NCBI GenBank assembly: GCA_049585815.1
Contig: JBAVAR010000039.1
Coordinates: 1 to 26,172 of the forward strand
From: DATLSM01 sp049585815
Lineage (GTDB): Bacteria; Actinomycetota; Thermoleophilia; Solirubrobacterales; 70-9
Reading direction: 5' to 3'
DNA: 26,172 nt
Part shown: piece after piece, positions 16,650 through 24,488 of the stretch
How the letters are laid out: each line of letters starts with the position of its first letter
Position numbering within the stretch: position 1 is the first letter of the stretch
Notes under the pieces: model-generated
The model's database searches: none
What the model was told of the DNA's origin: nothing
What the model saw: only the letters and a program-made list of their open reading frames with translations
Program-made: the position numbers and the translations under genes

Positions 16650-18733
16650 AAGTGAACGATGGGAATGATCAGGATCGCGACGATGTTGGCGACCTTGATC
16701 ATCGGGTTGATTGCCGGACCGGCGGTGTCCTTGTATGGGTCGCCGACCGTGTCGCCGGTCACCGAGGCGGCATGGGCCTCCGAGCCCTTGCCGCCGTAGG
16801 CACCATCCTCGATCAGCTTCTTGGCGTTATCCCAAGCCCCGCCGCCTGCGGTCATCGAGATCGCTGCGAAGAGGCCGACGACAATGACGCCGATCAGCAG
16901 GCCTCCGAGCGCATTGACGCTGAGCAGGCCGACGATGACCGGAACGGCGATCGGGATCAGGGCCGGCAGGATCATCTCTTTCTGGGCAGCGGCGGTGACG
17001 ATGGCAACCGTCTTGCCGTACTCGGGTTTCTCGGTGCCCTCCATGATCCCCGGGTGCTCGCGGAACTGTTTGCGCACCTCCTCGACCACCTGGCCCCCGG
17101 CACGGCCGACCGCCTCGATCGCAAAGGCCACGAACAGATAGACCATCATGCCGCCGATGATCAATCCGATCAGGACTTCGGGACTGGTGAGGCGAAACAG
17201 GTTATTGAGATCAAAGCCCGCCGGAGCGTGATCGCCGAGTTCGCTTTTGAAGGCGGCAAATAAGACGAGGGCCGCGAGAGCGGCGGAGCCGATCGCATAG
17301 CCCTTGGTCACCGCCTTGGTGGTGTTGCCAACCGCATCCAGCGGGTCGGTCACGTTGCGGACGTCTTCAGGTAGGTCGGCCATCTCGGCGATCCCGCCGG
17401 CGTTGTCGGTGATCGGCCCGAATGCGTCGAGGGCGACGATCAGGCCACAGAGCGAGAGCTGGGCCATCACCGCGATACCGATTCCGTAGATCCCAGCCAG
17501 CTCATTCGCACCGAGGATCGCGAGCGCCAGCACCAGCGCCGGGGCGGCGGTCGATTGGAAGCCCTGGGCGAGCCCCTGAATGATGTTGGTCGCGTGACCG
17601 GTCTCAGACGCCTTGGCGATCGTGCGCACCGGACGGAAGCGAGTCGAGGTGTAGTAGTCGGTGATCACGAAGAGGAGCGCGGTGACGGCGACGCCGATCA
17701 CGGCACAGAGCCAGAGGTCGGTGGTGGTCACCGTCTTCGCGGCAGTGCTGAGACCGAGCCGCACCGGATCGGCCATCAGCCACTTGGTGACCGGATAAAA
17801 GGCAGCGATCGAGAGGACCCCGGAGACGATCAGGCCCTGGTAAAGCGCCCCCTCGACCCGGTCGGATTTGGTCCGCACCGAGAGCGCCCCGACGATCGAG
17901 GCGATGATTGCGACGGCGCCGATCACCAGCGGGAAGATCGCGACCTCGCGAGAGAAATTGCCCCCGGCGCCGGTGAAAGTGAGCACCCCGAGCAGCATCA
18001 CGGCAACCGAGGTGACCGCGTAGGTCTCGAAGAGGTCGGCGGCCATGCCGGCGCAGTCGCCGACGTTATCGCCGACGTTGTCGGCGATAACCGCCGGGTT
18101 GCGGGGGTCATCCTCGGGAATTCCCGCCTCCACCTTGCCGACCAGGTCGGCGCCGACATCGGCTGCCTTGGTGAAGATGCCGCCGCCGAGGCGGGCGAAG
18201 ACGGAGATCAGTGAGCCACCGAAGCCGAGGCCGATCAGCGCGTCGACAGCCTGCTTGTCGGTGCTGCCGGTGATGACCAGGAGGCCGTAGTAGCCGGCGA
18301 CGCCAAATAGCGCCAAACCGACCACCAAAAGGCCGGTGACCGATCCGCCCTTGAAGGCGACGTCGAGGGCCGGCGGGACGCCGCCGCGGGCCGCCTCGGC
18401 GACACGGGAGTTGGCCCGCACCGAGAGGTTCATCCCGATGAAGCCGGCCGAGCCGGAGAGGAAACCGCCGATCACGAAGCCGATCGCAGTCTTGTAGTCC
18501 TGGAGAATCCAGAGCACAATCGCGAGCGGAACGGCGACGGCGGCAATGATCGTGTACTGGCGGGTGAGGTAGGCCCTGGCGCCTTCCTGCACCGCTCCCG
18601 AGATTTCCTGCATGCGATCGTTGCCCGGCGATTTCGCGAGCAGGCGCTGGGTGATCACCAGTCCATACACCACCGCCGCCCCTGCGCAGACGAGCGCGAC
18701 GACGACTCCGTAATCGGTCAAGAACTTGGTCAA
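16646..18733 (-). CDS. hppA: K+-independent H+-translocating inorganic pyrophosphatase
   Basis: A 695-residue membrane pyrophosphatase with about 16 transmembrane helices. It couples PPi hydrolysis to proton export. The catalytic signature is complete: DVGADLVGKVEAGIPEDD then ADNVGDNVGDCAGMAADLFE at about 190-235, and the second acidic cluster near the C-terminus (TGDTVGDPYKDTAGPAINP). GNTTKAVTKGYAIGSA carries Lys473 at the position that is Ala in K+-dependent enzymes, which marks the K+-independent subclass. The start is TTG 18733, supported by a near-perfect GGAGGA ribosome site 7 nt upstream. A TATAGA hexamer at 18771-18776 (minus) could be its -10 box. The next gene overlaps its stop codon. 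Confidence 0.97.
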
Positions 18734-18770
18734 GTCAGGTTCCTCCGTGGGGAAGTGAGCGGCGCGGGAG

Positions 18771-18776
18771 TCTATA
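18771..18776 (-). promoter_or_regulatory. Candidate -10 box upstream of hppA
   Basis: TATAGA on the minus strand in the 77-bp gap after the glutamate-cysteine ligase gene. It predicts a leader of about 30 nt containing the GGAGGA ribosome site. No matching -35 element is seen, so this is tentative. Confidence 0.3.
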
Positions 18777-18810
18777 TGCGAGTGCGGCGCTGGCGCCCCG
18801 CGACTCCTCC

Positions 18811-19974
18811 CTACGCCGGCTTCGGGACCCGCTCGTCTGTGTAGGTACGCCTCGTCTCCGCCACCGAATCGCGGTAGATATCTTCGATCGCGACTCCGGC
18901 GTCGAGCGCCTCACGCGCCCGCTGGGCACCGTTGCGGGCGAGCGGCCTCACCTCGATACCGAGCCCCGTGCGGGCTGGCTCGGTCCAGCTGAGCACCCGC
19001 TCCAGCTCGGCCCCTGTCTCCACCTCTCTTCCACGACGAAAGTCAACAGTCCGCCCGCTCAGGCCATGGCGGATCGCCCGCCAGATGTTCTCCTCGATCT
19101 CGCGGTCGGTGAGCAGGGGCTCGGTCCCCTCATACCCGCTCTCGTCATAGTCGAGCGCGGCCTGGGCGATGCAGGCGGCGATCAACCCGGCGAGGGCAAA
19201 AGACTCCTCGCCCCTGGTCTGGGCGTCACAGATCCGCACCTCGACGGTGCCGAAGTGGTGGTGGGGACGGACGCTCCACCACAGCTGGGTCGACTCGACG
19301 ATCGAACCGCTCCGCTCCAGCACCCCGACAAATTCGGCGTAGCGGTCCCAATCATGGAAGGGAGATGGAACCCCGCAGCGGGGGAAGGTTCGGGTGAAGA
19401 TCTCCGTGCGGACCGTGTGCAGGCCGGTGTCGCGGTGGTCGAGAAAGGGGGAGTTGGCCGAAACGGCGAGCAGCAGCGGCAGCAGCTCGCGCATGCGGTC
19501 GCAGACCGCGATCGCGCGATCAGCGCCGCGGATACCCATGTGGACATGGGTGCTCCAGGTGTTATTGCGCTGTGCAACCCAACCGAGTTCATGCCGAAGC
19601 CGCGTGTAGTGCGGCGTGTCGATGATCCGCTGGTCCAGGTAGCTGGCCCATGGATGAGTGCCCATCGCGCCCAGCGCCAGACCCATGCCGGCGGTCAGCT
19701 CGAACAGCCGGGCACGCCGCTCTCGCTGGTTGGCGACCGCCGCGCCGAAGCTCTCCGCACGCCCCGAGCGAATCTCGATCTCCGAGGCGATCAGCTCCCC
19801 GGCCGCCGAGTCGGCGAGGACGTCGTCGGCCTGGCAAGCCGCGTAGAGGTCCTCGAAACGGTGCTCGAGCTCCAGCGTCCCCGGATCGAGGATCGCGAAC
19901 TCCTCCTCGAGCCCGACGGTGAAGTCGGTGGAGGACTCGAATCGCTCGCGGACGAGGTCGAGATCTAAAGACAA
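18811..19974 (-). CDS. Glutamate-cysteine ligase family 2 (YbdK/EgtA-like carboxylate-amine ligase)
   Basis: A 387-residue member of the GCS2 family (PF04107). It opens with FTVGLEEEFAILDP, the family's metal/ATP-binding acidic motif. SEIEIRSG, MGTHPWASY, NNTWSTHVHMGIRG and EVRICDAQT follow in the usual order. These enzymes make an ATP-dependent amide bond, classically gamma-glutamylcysteine; the YbdK group has weak GCL activity and uncertain natural substrates. The start is TTG 19974, three bases after the rex stop, with no Shine-Dalgarno, so expression probably depends on translational coupling. Its position after a glutaredoxin and Rex suggests a low-molecular-weight-thiol or redox role, which is inference. 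Other members of the fold make unrelated gamma-glutamyl amides. Confidence 0.85.
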   Translation of the reverse strand: MSLDLDLVRERFESSTDFTVGLEEEFAILDPGTLELEHRFEDLYAACQADDVLADSAAGELIASEIEIRSGRAESFGAAVANQRERRARLFELTAGMGLALGAMGTHPWASYLDQRIIDTPHYTRLRHELGWVAQRNNTWSTHVHMGIRGADRAIAVCDRMRELLPLLLAVSANSPFLDHRDTGLHTVRTEIFTRTFPRCGVPSPFHDWDRYAEFVGVLERSGSIVESTQLWWSVRPHHHFGTVEVRICDAQTRGEESFALAGLIAACIAQAALDYDESGYEGTEPLLTDREIEENIWRAIRHGLSGRTVDFRRGREVETGAELERVLSWTEPARTGLGIEVRPLARNGAQRAREALDAGVAIEDIYRDSVAETRRTYTDERVPKPA

Positions 19975-19977
19975 TTC

Positions 19978-20619
19978 TCAGGCGAGGTAGAAGTAGAGCG
20001 CGTAGAGCAGGTCGACGGCGGGGCTGGAGGTGTGGACGGTCACCTCCGGCGGCACCTGGAGCAGTTGCTCGGAGTAGTTGAAGATGATCTTGACGCCGGC
20101 CTCGACCAGACGATCGGCGACGGCCTGTGCCGCAGCGGCGGGGACGGCGAGCACACCAACGACGATCTCCTCCTCGGCGACCACCTCCTCGAGGTCGCCG
20201 AAATCGCGGACCCGCAAGGCCCCCACCTCGGCCCCGACGACAGCGGGGTCGACATCGAACATCGCGACGATCTGGAAACCGTGGTCGGCGAAGATGTCGG
20301 AGCTCGCGATCGCCTGGCCGAGATTGCCGGCGCCAAAAAGGGCGATGTTGTGCTGTCCGGAGGTGCGCAGGATCTTGCGGATCTCAGAGACCAGCGAGTC
20401 GACGTTGTACCCGACACCACGCTTGCCGAACTTGCCGAACCCGGAGAGGTCGCGGCGAATCTGGGTTGGGTTGATGTGGGTGTACTCGGAGAGCTCTTGG
20501 GATGAGATCGTCTCGCGCCCCATCTTGCGGGCCTGAGTGAGTACCTGCAGATAGCGCGAGAGCCGCGCGGCGACGCCAAGCGAGAGCCGCTCGCCCTCGA
20601 CGATCAGCCCTTCGGCCAT
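19978..20619 (-). CDS. rex: Redox-sensing transcriptional repressor Rex
   Basis: A 213-residue DNA-binding sensor of the NADH/NAD+ ratio. The N-terminal winged helix (about 14-80) contains RLSRYLQVL, ISSQELSEYTHINPTQIRRDLSGFGKFGKRGVGYNV, the hallmark Rex recognition region. The Rossmann domain has LFGAGNLGQAIA (94-105) and an acidic residue after strand 2 (VAMFDVDP). The C-terminal NYSEQLLQVP and LLYALYFYLA match the domain-swapped helix. In actinobacteria Rex represses respiratory genes (cydABD, nuo, atp, often rex-hemA) when NADH is high. ATG 20619 is chosen because GGAGG stands 8 nt upstream, and it follows the glutaredoxin stop by one base (TGAGATG). I found no recognisable Rex operator in the window. 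Confidence 0.96.
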   Translation of the reverse strand: MAEGLIVEGERLSLGVAARLSRYLQVLTQARKMGRETISSQELSEYTHINPTQIRRDLSGFGKFGKRGVGYNVDSLVSEIRKILRTSGQHNIALFGAGNLGQAIASSDIFADHGFQIVAMFDVDPAVVGAEVGALRVRDFGDLEEVVAEEEIVVGVLAVPAAAAQAVADRLVEAGVKIIFNYSEQLLQVPPEVTVHTSSPAVDLLYALYFYLA

Positions 20620-20620
20620 C

Positions 20621-20893
20621 TCATGCTCCTCCATCGCCTGCGCCATCTGAGCCCACGATATCGAGCCTCGCCCGCAGGGCGGCCTCGTCGAGCAGAAGCT
20701 CGGAGATCGGCTCGCCGTCAACCTCGACCACGGGGATTCGCTCCAGGTGGGCGCGCAACAACGCCTCATCGCTCTCGATATCGACCTCGCGCAGCTCGAA
20801 TCGGTAGCCAGCCGAGTGCAGCGCGACGATCGCCGCCAGCGCCTCCTCGCAGAGATGACACCCGGGCCGCGAGTAGACGGTCACCTCCGTCAT
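20621..20893 (-). CDS. Glutaredoxin-like protein (DUF836 type)
   Basis: A 90-residue thioredoxin-fold protein. VTVYSRPGCHLCEEA contains the redox CxxC (Cys12, Cys15) after the first strand. ELREVDIESDEAL and RIPVVEVDGEPI supply the second strand and the cis-proline (IPVV). CHLC with EEA is typical of the small glutaredoxin group PF05768. It starts at ATG in a 4-base ATGA overlap with tsaD and ends one base before rex, so all three are translationally coupled. A dithiol reductase partner for the nearby redox genes is plausible, but the natural substrate is unknown. Confidence 0.87.
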   Translation of the reverse strand: MTEVTVYSRPGCHLCEEALAAIVALHSAGYRFELREVDIESDEALLRAHLERIPVVEVDGEPISELLLDEAALRARLDIVGSDGAGDGGA

Positions 20894-21942
20894 GCCACCT
20901 GCCGAGCCCCTGAGCCGTCGCCGCTTCTTTGCCCTTTCGGTCCGACGGCGCTCGAACCCGTCGGGAAGGCGTCGTAGTCAAGGTAGTCCGGATAGGCGAT
21001 CGGCTCGGCGAAGCGCGCGGCCGAGCCGATCATCGCCGCGTTATCGGTGCAGAGCTCGAGCGGGACCAGCTTGAGCCGCAGCCCAAGGCTCTCGCAGAGT
21101 CCTGCCACCGCCTCGCGTAGTGGCCCGTTGGCCGCCACCCCCCCGCCCAATGCAACAGCCTCCCACTCGCCCCGACCGAGGGCCCGCCTGAGCTTGGCAA
21201 CGAGCTGGCCGACCACAGCCGCCTGAAAGGAGGCGGCGAGATCGGCCCCCCGCTCCCTCACACCCTCCTCGCCAAGCTCCCGGCAAAGGTAGAAGAGCGC
21301 CGTCTTCAGTCCACTGAAGCTGAAGTCAAGGCCGGGATCGCGGGCCATCGCAACCGGTAGCTCAAAGCCCTGCGGATCACCCCCGGCCGCCAGCGCCTGC
21401 AGGGCGGGGCCGCCGGGGTAACCGAGTCCGAGCATGCGGGCCGCCTTGTCGAAGGCCTCCCCCGCGGCGTCGTCGAGGGTCTGTCCAAGGACCCTGTGGC
21501 TAGGGTGATCGCCCACCGCGCCAAGCAGGGTGTGACCGCCGCTGGCCAAAAGGCAGAGGAAGGGCGGCTCAAGCGGTTCGGGCTCGAGAAAGTTGGCGGC
21601 AACGTGGCCCTGGAGGTGGTCCACCGGGATCAGCGGCAGCTCTCGCGCGGCGGCAATCGCCTTCGCGGTGCTGACCCCGACCAGAAGGGCGCCGATCAGC
21701 CCGGGGCCGGCGGTGACCGCCACCGCCTCGATCTCCTCGAGCGAGGTGCCCGCCCGCTCAAGGGCGGCCTCGATCACCGGCGCGATCAGCTCGAGGTGGT
21801 GGCGGGAGGCGAGCTCCGGCACGACGCCCCCGAAACCGGCATGTGCGGCCGCCTGCGAGGAGATCACATTCGAACGGATGCGCGGGCCGTCAAGGACGGC
21901 GGCGCAGGTGTCATCGCAGGAGGTCTCGATGGCGAGGATCAA
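20890..21942 (-). CDS. tsaD: tRNA N6-threonylcarbamoyladenosine transferase, catalytic subunit
   Basis: A 350-residue Kae1/Gcp ASKHA-fold enzyme. With TsaB and TsaE it transfers the threonylcarbamoyl group to A37 of ANN-decoding tRNAs. Visible features are the N-terminal ATPase strand AIETSCDDT, GGVVPELASRHH, GPGLIGALLVG, metal ligands His109 and His113 (HLQGH) and Asp300 (CTDNAAMIG), FSGLKTAL and GGGVAAN. The His-His-Asp numbering is close to that of E. coli TsaD. The start is TTG 21942, four bases after the rimI stop. It is preceded by rimI and tsaB and overlaps the glutaredoxin gene by four bases. The C-terminal 20 residues are a poorly conserved Gly/Ser tail. Confidence 0.97.
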   Translation of the reverse strand: MILAIETSCDDTCAAVLDGPRIRSNVISSQAAAHAGFGGVVPELASRHHLELIAPVIEAALERAGTSLEEIEAVAVTAGPGLIGALLVGVSTAKAIAAARELPLIPVDHLQGHVAANFLEPEPLEPPFLCLLASGGHTLLGAVGDHPSHRVLGQTLDDAAGEAFDKAARMLGLGYPGGPALQALAAGGDPQGFELPVAMARDPGLDFSFSGLKTALFYLCRELGEEGVRERGADLAASFQAAVVGQLVAKLRRALGRGEWEAVALGGGVAANGPLREAVAGLCESLGLRLKLVPLELCTDNAAMIGSAARFAEPIAYPDYLDYDAFPTGSSAVGPKGQRSGDGSGARQVA

Positions 21943-21946
21943 GAGG

Positions 21947-22417
21947 TCAATCCAGCCACATGATCAGCGCGTCCTCGCCGTTGTCGTGGTAATAGCGGGG
22001 CCGGACCCCGGCGGAGCGAAAGCCGAAGCGTTCATACATGGTGATCGCCGCCCGGTTGGAGACCCGCACCTCGAGCGTGAACGGGAGCTGCCCGCGGGCC
22101 TGCTCGAGCAACCGCGAGATCAGCCGGCTGGCGACCCCGGCGCGCCGACGCTCAGGCGCGACGGCGACGTTCATCAGATGCCACACCTGGTCGTAGCGTG
22201 AGCATATGACGTAGCCAAGCAGCTCCTCGGCGGTGCTCGCCGCGAGACATATCCCCTCTGGCTTGGACAGCTCCAAAACGAACATCGCGAGCGACCAGGG
22301 GGTTGGGAACGAACGCCGCTCGATCGCGATCACCGCGGGAAGATCGCTGTAGGCGAGCCGCCTTACCCCGATCTGGCGGGATACCTCACTCGGCTGTCTT
22401 GACAGTGTCTCGCTCAC
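21947..22417 (-). CDS. rimI: Ribosomal protein bS18-alanine N-acetyltransferase (GNAT)
   Basis: A 156-residue GNAT acetyltransferase. IGVRRLAYSDLPAVIAIE opens the fold. VWHLMNVAVAPERRRAGVAS is the acetyl-CoA motif A (R-x-x-A-G-x-A), and NRAAITMYERFGFRSAGVRPRYY contains the catalytic/leaving-group Tyr region typical of RimI. Its place between tsaB and tsaD is the standard bacterial arrangement and supports RimI over other GNATs. The start is GTG 22417, giving a 32-base overlap with tsaB; no later ATG or GTG keeps the first strand intact. The N-terminal 15 residues are extra relative to the shortest RimI proteins. Confidence 0.92.
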   Translation of the reverse strand: MSETLSRQPSEVSRQIGVRRLAYSDLPAVIAIERRSFPTPWSLAMFVLELSKPEGICLAASTAEELLGYVICSRYDQVWHLMNVAVAPERRRAGVASRLISRLLEQARGQLPFTLEVRVSNRAAITMYERFGFRSAGVRPRYYHDNGEDALIMWLD

Positions 22418-23093
22418 GCCACCGCACCGCGTCGGGGGGTCTCAGGTAGATCGGGGAGAGCGGACCGGTGCCCCCCACCCTCCCGGTCGCCGCAAGCGCG
22501 CAGATATGCCGCGCTGCGACCCGGTGCACGGGGTCGGCGTCACCAGGAATATCGGCGCCGTGCCGGGCCAGCTCTTGGCGAAATCGTAGCGCCCCGGCCC
22601 CGGCAGCCCGCGGCGGGCGCGATAACTCCCCCAACCGCTTGGCAAGATCAGCGGGAGTGGTTGCCATCGGCTCCCAGATGCGCTCCCCGCTGGCCGAGTA
22701 AAGAGCAGCGAACACCTCGCCGCGGCGGGCATCGAGAACGGCGAGACCGTCGGCCCCGCCGGCATCGGACTCCCGCAGAGCCAGACCGATCCCATCGAGT
22801 GTGCAGACACCCGCCACGGGCAGCCCCGTGCCAACCGCCAGGCCCTGCGCCGTGGCGAGCGCGATTCTGATCCCGGTAAACGAACCGGGCCCGAGCCCGG
22901 TCGCGATCAGGTCGACCTCCTCCCAGCCCCCGGCAGCCGCGGCCGCCCGCTCGATTTCCTCCAGCAGCACCGCGGCGTGGCGAGGCCGGCCCTCCGGCGA
23001 GACGCCCACCGCGGACTGATAAAGAACGGCACCGTCATCACAAGCACTGACCGCGGTGTCCGCGGTTGCGGTGTCAAAGCCGACGAGGACCAG
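22386..23093 (-). CDS. tsaB: t6A synthesis protein TsaB, apparent CTG start
   Basis: A TsaB/YeaZ partner of TsaD. It shows GLGPGSFTGIRIALATAQGLA, VCTLDGIGLAL, LDARRGEVFAALY and the C-terminal SPIYLRPPDAVRW. With GTG 23009 the protein would lack the first ATPase-fold strand. The in-frame sequence immediately upstream encodes exactly that strand (VLVGFDTATADTAVSACDDG), and the frame contains no ATG, GTG or TTG back to an in-frame TGA inside the upstream gene. CTG 23093 has GGGAGG 10 nt upstream, overlapping the stop region of the preceding gene, and gives 235 residues, a normal TsaB length. I therefore propose CTG. Its end overlaps rimI. Confidence 0.9.
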   Translation of the reverse strand: MVLVGFDTATADTAVSACDDGAVLYQSAVGVSPEGRPRHAAVLLEEIERAAAAAGGWEEVDLIATGLGPGSFTGIRIALATAQGLAVGTGLPVAGVCTLDGIGLALRESDAGGADGLAVLDARRGEVFAALYSASGERIWEPMATTPADLAKRLGELSRPPRAAGAGALRFRQELARHGADIPGDADPVHRVAARHICALAATGRVGGTGPLSPIYLRPPDAVRWRERDTVKTAE

Positions 23094-23100
23094 CGCCGAA

Positions 23101-23475
23101 CTACCTCCCGACCATGAACGTGTAGGAGGCGACGCGCTTTCCGTTGACGTACCAGGTGACCCTGTGTTTGCCGGGGATGTTGGAGGTGATCTTGTTCACA
23201 TACAGAGTCCCCTTGATTGCTTCCTGCTTCTGCGCGCAGAGGTTTTTGCCGGTCGGGAACTTGACGCAAACGCTGTAGAAAACATCTCCATTGAGGCTCT
23301 CGAAGAAGGCGCCCTTTTTGCTTTTCCGCGGGCAGGAGTGCGCTTCCGCGGTGTGTTCGGAGACACCGCAGCCGACGTAGTGCTTGTAGGCCGTCGCCCC
23401 CGCTGAGGCGGTCGCTGCGCTCGCCAGCAGCAGGGCAACCCCCAGCACCGCTGCCGCCGCCTTCAGTCCCTTCAT
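23101..23475 (-). CDS. Small secreted protein with four cysteines, function unknown
   Basis: A 124-residue protein with a clear Sec signal peptide (MKGLKAAAAVLGVALLLASA, cleavage after about residue 25, ATASA). The mature domain of about 100 residues has four cysteines (VGCGVS, HSCPRKS, YSVCVKF, NLCAQK), enough for two disulfides, and ends TWYVNGKRVASYTFMVGR, like an Ig or beta-sandwich strand pair. No family is recognised. ATG 23475 has a good AAGGGAAGGA ribosome site about 7 nt upstream. It is the first gene of the run leading into tsaB, whose ribosome site overlaps its stop codon. It is divergent from the LEA-like lipoprotein. Confidence 0.8.
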   Translation of the reverse strand: MKGLKAAAAVLGVALLLASAATASAGATAYKHYVGCGVSEHTAEAHSCPRKSKKGAFFESLNGDVFYSVCVKFPTGKNLCAQKQEAIKGTLYVNKITSNIPGKHRVTWYVNGKRVASYTFMVGR

Positions 23476-23617
23476 GCGGAGATCCTTCCCTTCCGATCTG
23501 GTTTGGCGCCCGATGCTACAGCGCACTTCACATTCCCCCGAACACGCCCGAAGCCCGGTGGATGCGCCTGATCCGGGAGTAGGGTGCGGATTCCCTCGTC
23601 CCGAAAGGAGACCAGAG

Positions 23618-23983
23618 TTGCGCAGACTCACCCACCGAGTTCCACTGATCGCCATCCTGGCACTGCTGGTCAGCGGCGCACTCCTGGCCGGTTGCGGCGG
23701 AAGCAGTACCGCCAACAGCATCAGCAACCAGGTCAGCAACGCCAAAGAAGAGGCGAACAAGGCCCTTGAAGAAGGCCAAAAGCAGCTGAACAAGGCGACC
23801 AATCAGGGCCAAAAGACGCTCAAGGAAGTCCAGAGCAATGGCAACAAGGCGATCGAACAGGCCCAGAAGGGGCTGAACAGCAACAAGGTCGGCAAGGAAG
23901 CCGAAAAGAAGCTGAATGAAGCCAAGAGCAAGGCCAGTGAAGCGATCGAAAAGGCCAAGCAACAGCTAAAGAACGCCGGCTGA
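23618..23983 (+). CDS. LEA-like/coiled-coil lipoprotein
   Basis: A 121-residue protein starting at TTG 23618, with a strong AAGGAG ribosome site 8 nt upstream. The signal sequence ends in a lipobox LAGC (Cys26). After GGSSTANS, the whole mature protein is an Ala/Lys/Glu/Gln/Asn-rich amphipathic helix built of units about 11 residues long (ANKALEEGQKQ, LNKATNQGQKT, LKEVQSNGNKA, IEQAQKGLNSN and so on). That periodicity is typical of group-3 LEA proteins and exchangeable apolipoproteins. A membrane-tethered desiccation or envelope-stress protein is plausible but unproven. It is the only plus-strand gene in this section and ends 2 bp from the convergent tsaE. Confidence 0.78.
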   Translation: MRRLTHRVPLIAILALLVSGALLAGCGGSSTANSISNQVSNAKEEANKALEEGQKQLNKATNQGQKTLKEVQSNGNKAIEQAQKGLNSNKVGKEAEKKLNEAKSKASEAIEKAKQQLKNAG

Positions 23984-23985
23984 GC

Positions 23986-24426
23986 TCAGCCCAGCTCGAT
24001 CTCGCGTCGATCGCCGCCCGTGTGGCGGAGCCGAACCTCCAGGGCAGCGCGCGAGAGGAGCGGCTCCGCCGCCCCTGGCCACTCGACGAAGGCGACCCCC
24101 TCCGGCCCGAGGTAGTCCTCCAGCAGGGCTCGATCCTCGTCCCCGATGCCCTCGAGGCGGTAGAGGTCAAGGTGGGAAACCGCCAACCTCGCGCCGGGGT
24201 AGCGCTGGCCGATGGTGAAGGTCGGGGAGGTGACGGGGCCCTTCACTCCCAGGGCCCGGCAGGCGCCTCGAATTAAGGTGGTCTTGCCTGCGCCGAGCTC
24301 GCCGCTGACGAGGACGAGGTCGCCGGGGCCAAGCCGGGCGGCGATCCGCGCTCCCAGCGCTTCGGTCTCTCTCGCAGAGCTCGAGACGATTCGCCGCCTC
24401 CCTCTTTTCGGCTCACTGCCACCCAT
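23986..24426 (-). CDS. tsaE: t6A synthesis ATPase TsaE
   Basis: A 146-residue P-loop protein. VSGELGAGKTTLIRG is the Walker A at about 40-54. VTSPTFTIGQRY, AVSHLDLYRL and VAFVEWPG are the diagnostic TsaE motifs (threonine switch, Walker B-like Asp, Glu-Trp). It binds and hydrolyses ATP to recycle the TsaBD complex during t6A formation. The N-terminal 10 residues are basic (GSEPKRGRRR). ATG 24426 has no strong ribosome site. In many bacteria it directly precedes tsaB, but here two unrelated secreted-protein genes, one on the opposite strand, lie between them. Confidence 0.95.
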   Translation of the reverse strand: MGGSEPKRGRRRIVSSSARETEALGARIAARLGPGDLVLVSGELGAGKTTLIRGACRALGVKGPVTSPTFTIGQRYPGARLAVSHLDLYRLEGIGDEDRALLEDYLGPEGVAFVEWPGAAEPLLSRAALEVRLRHTGGDRREIELG

Positions 24427-24488
24427 GACCAGCGGAGATCATCTCGTTTGCATCCAGGGCGGGGGGCAGCGCAGCCTCACCTCTTCGC

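Noticed and set aside
17555..18214. A plus-strand frame of 219 codons
   Set aside because: Antisense to the catalytic core of hppA; no family features.
23513..23540. A Rex operator near TTCACA (23527-23532)
   Set aside because: Only one half resembles the TTGTGAA-N6-TTCACAA type site. The other half does not match.
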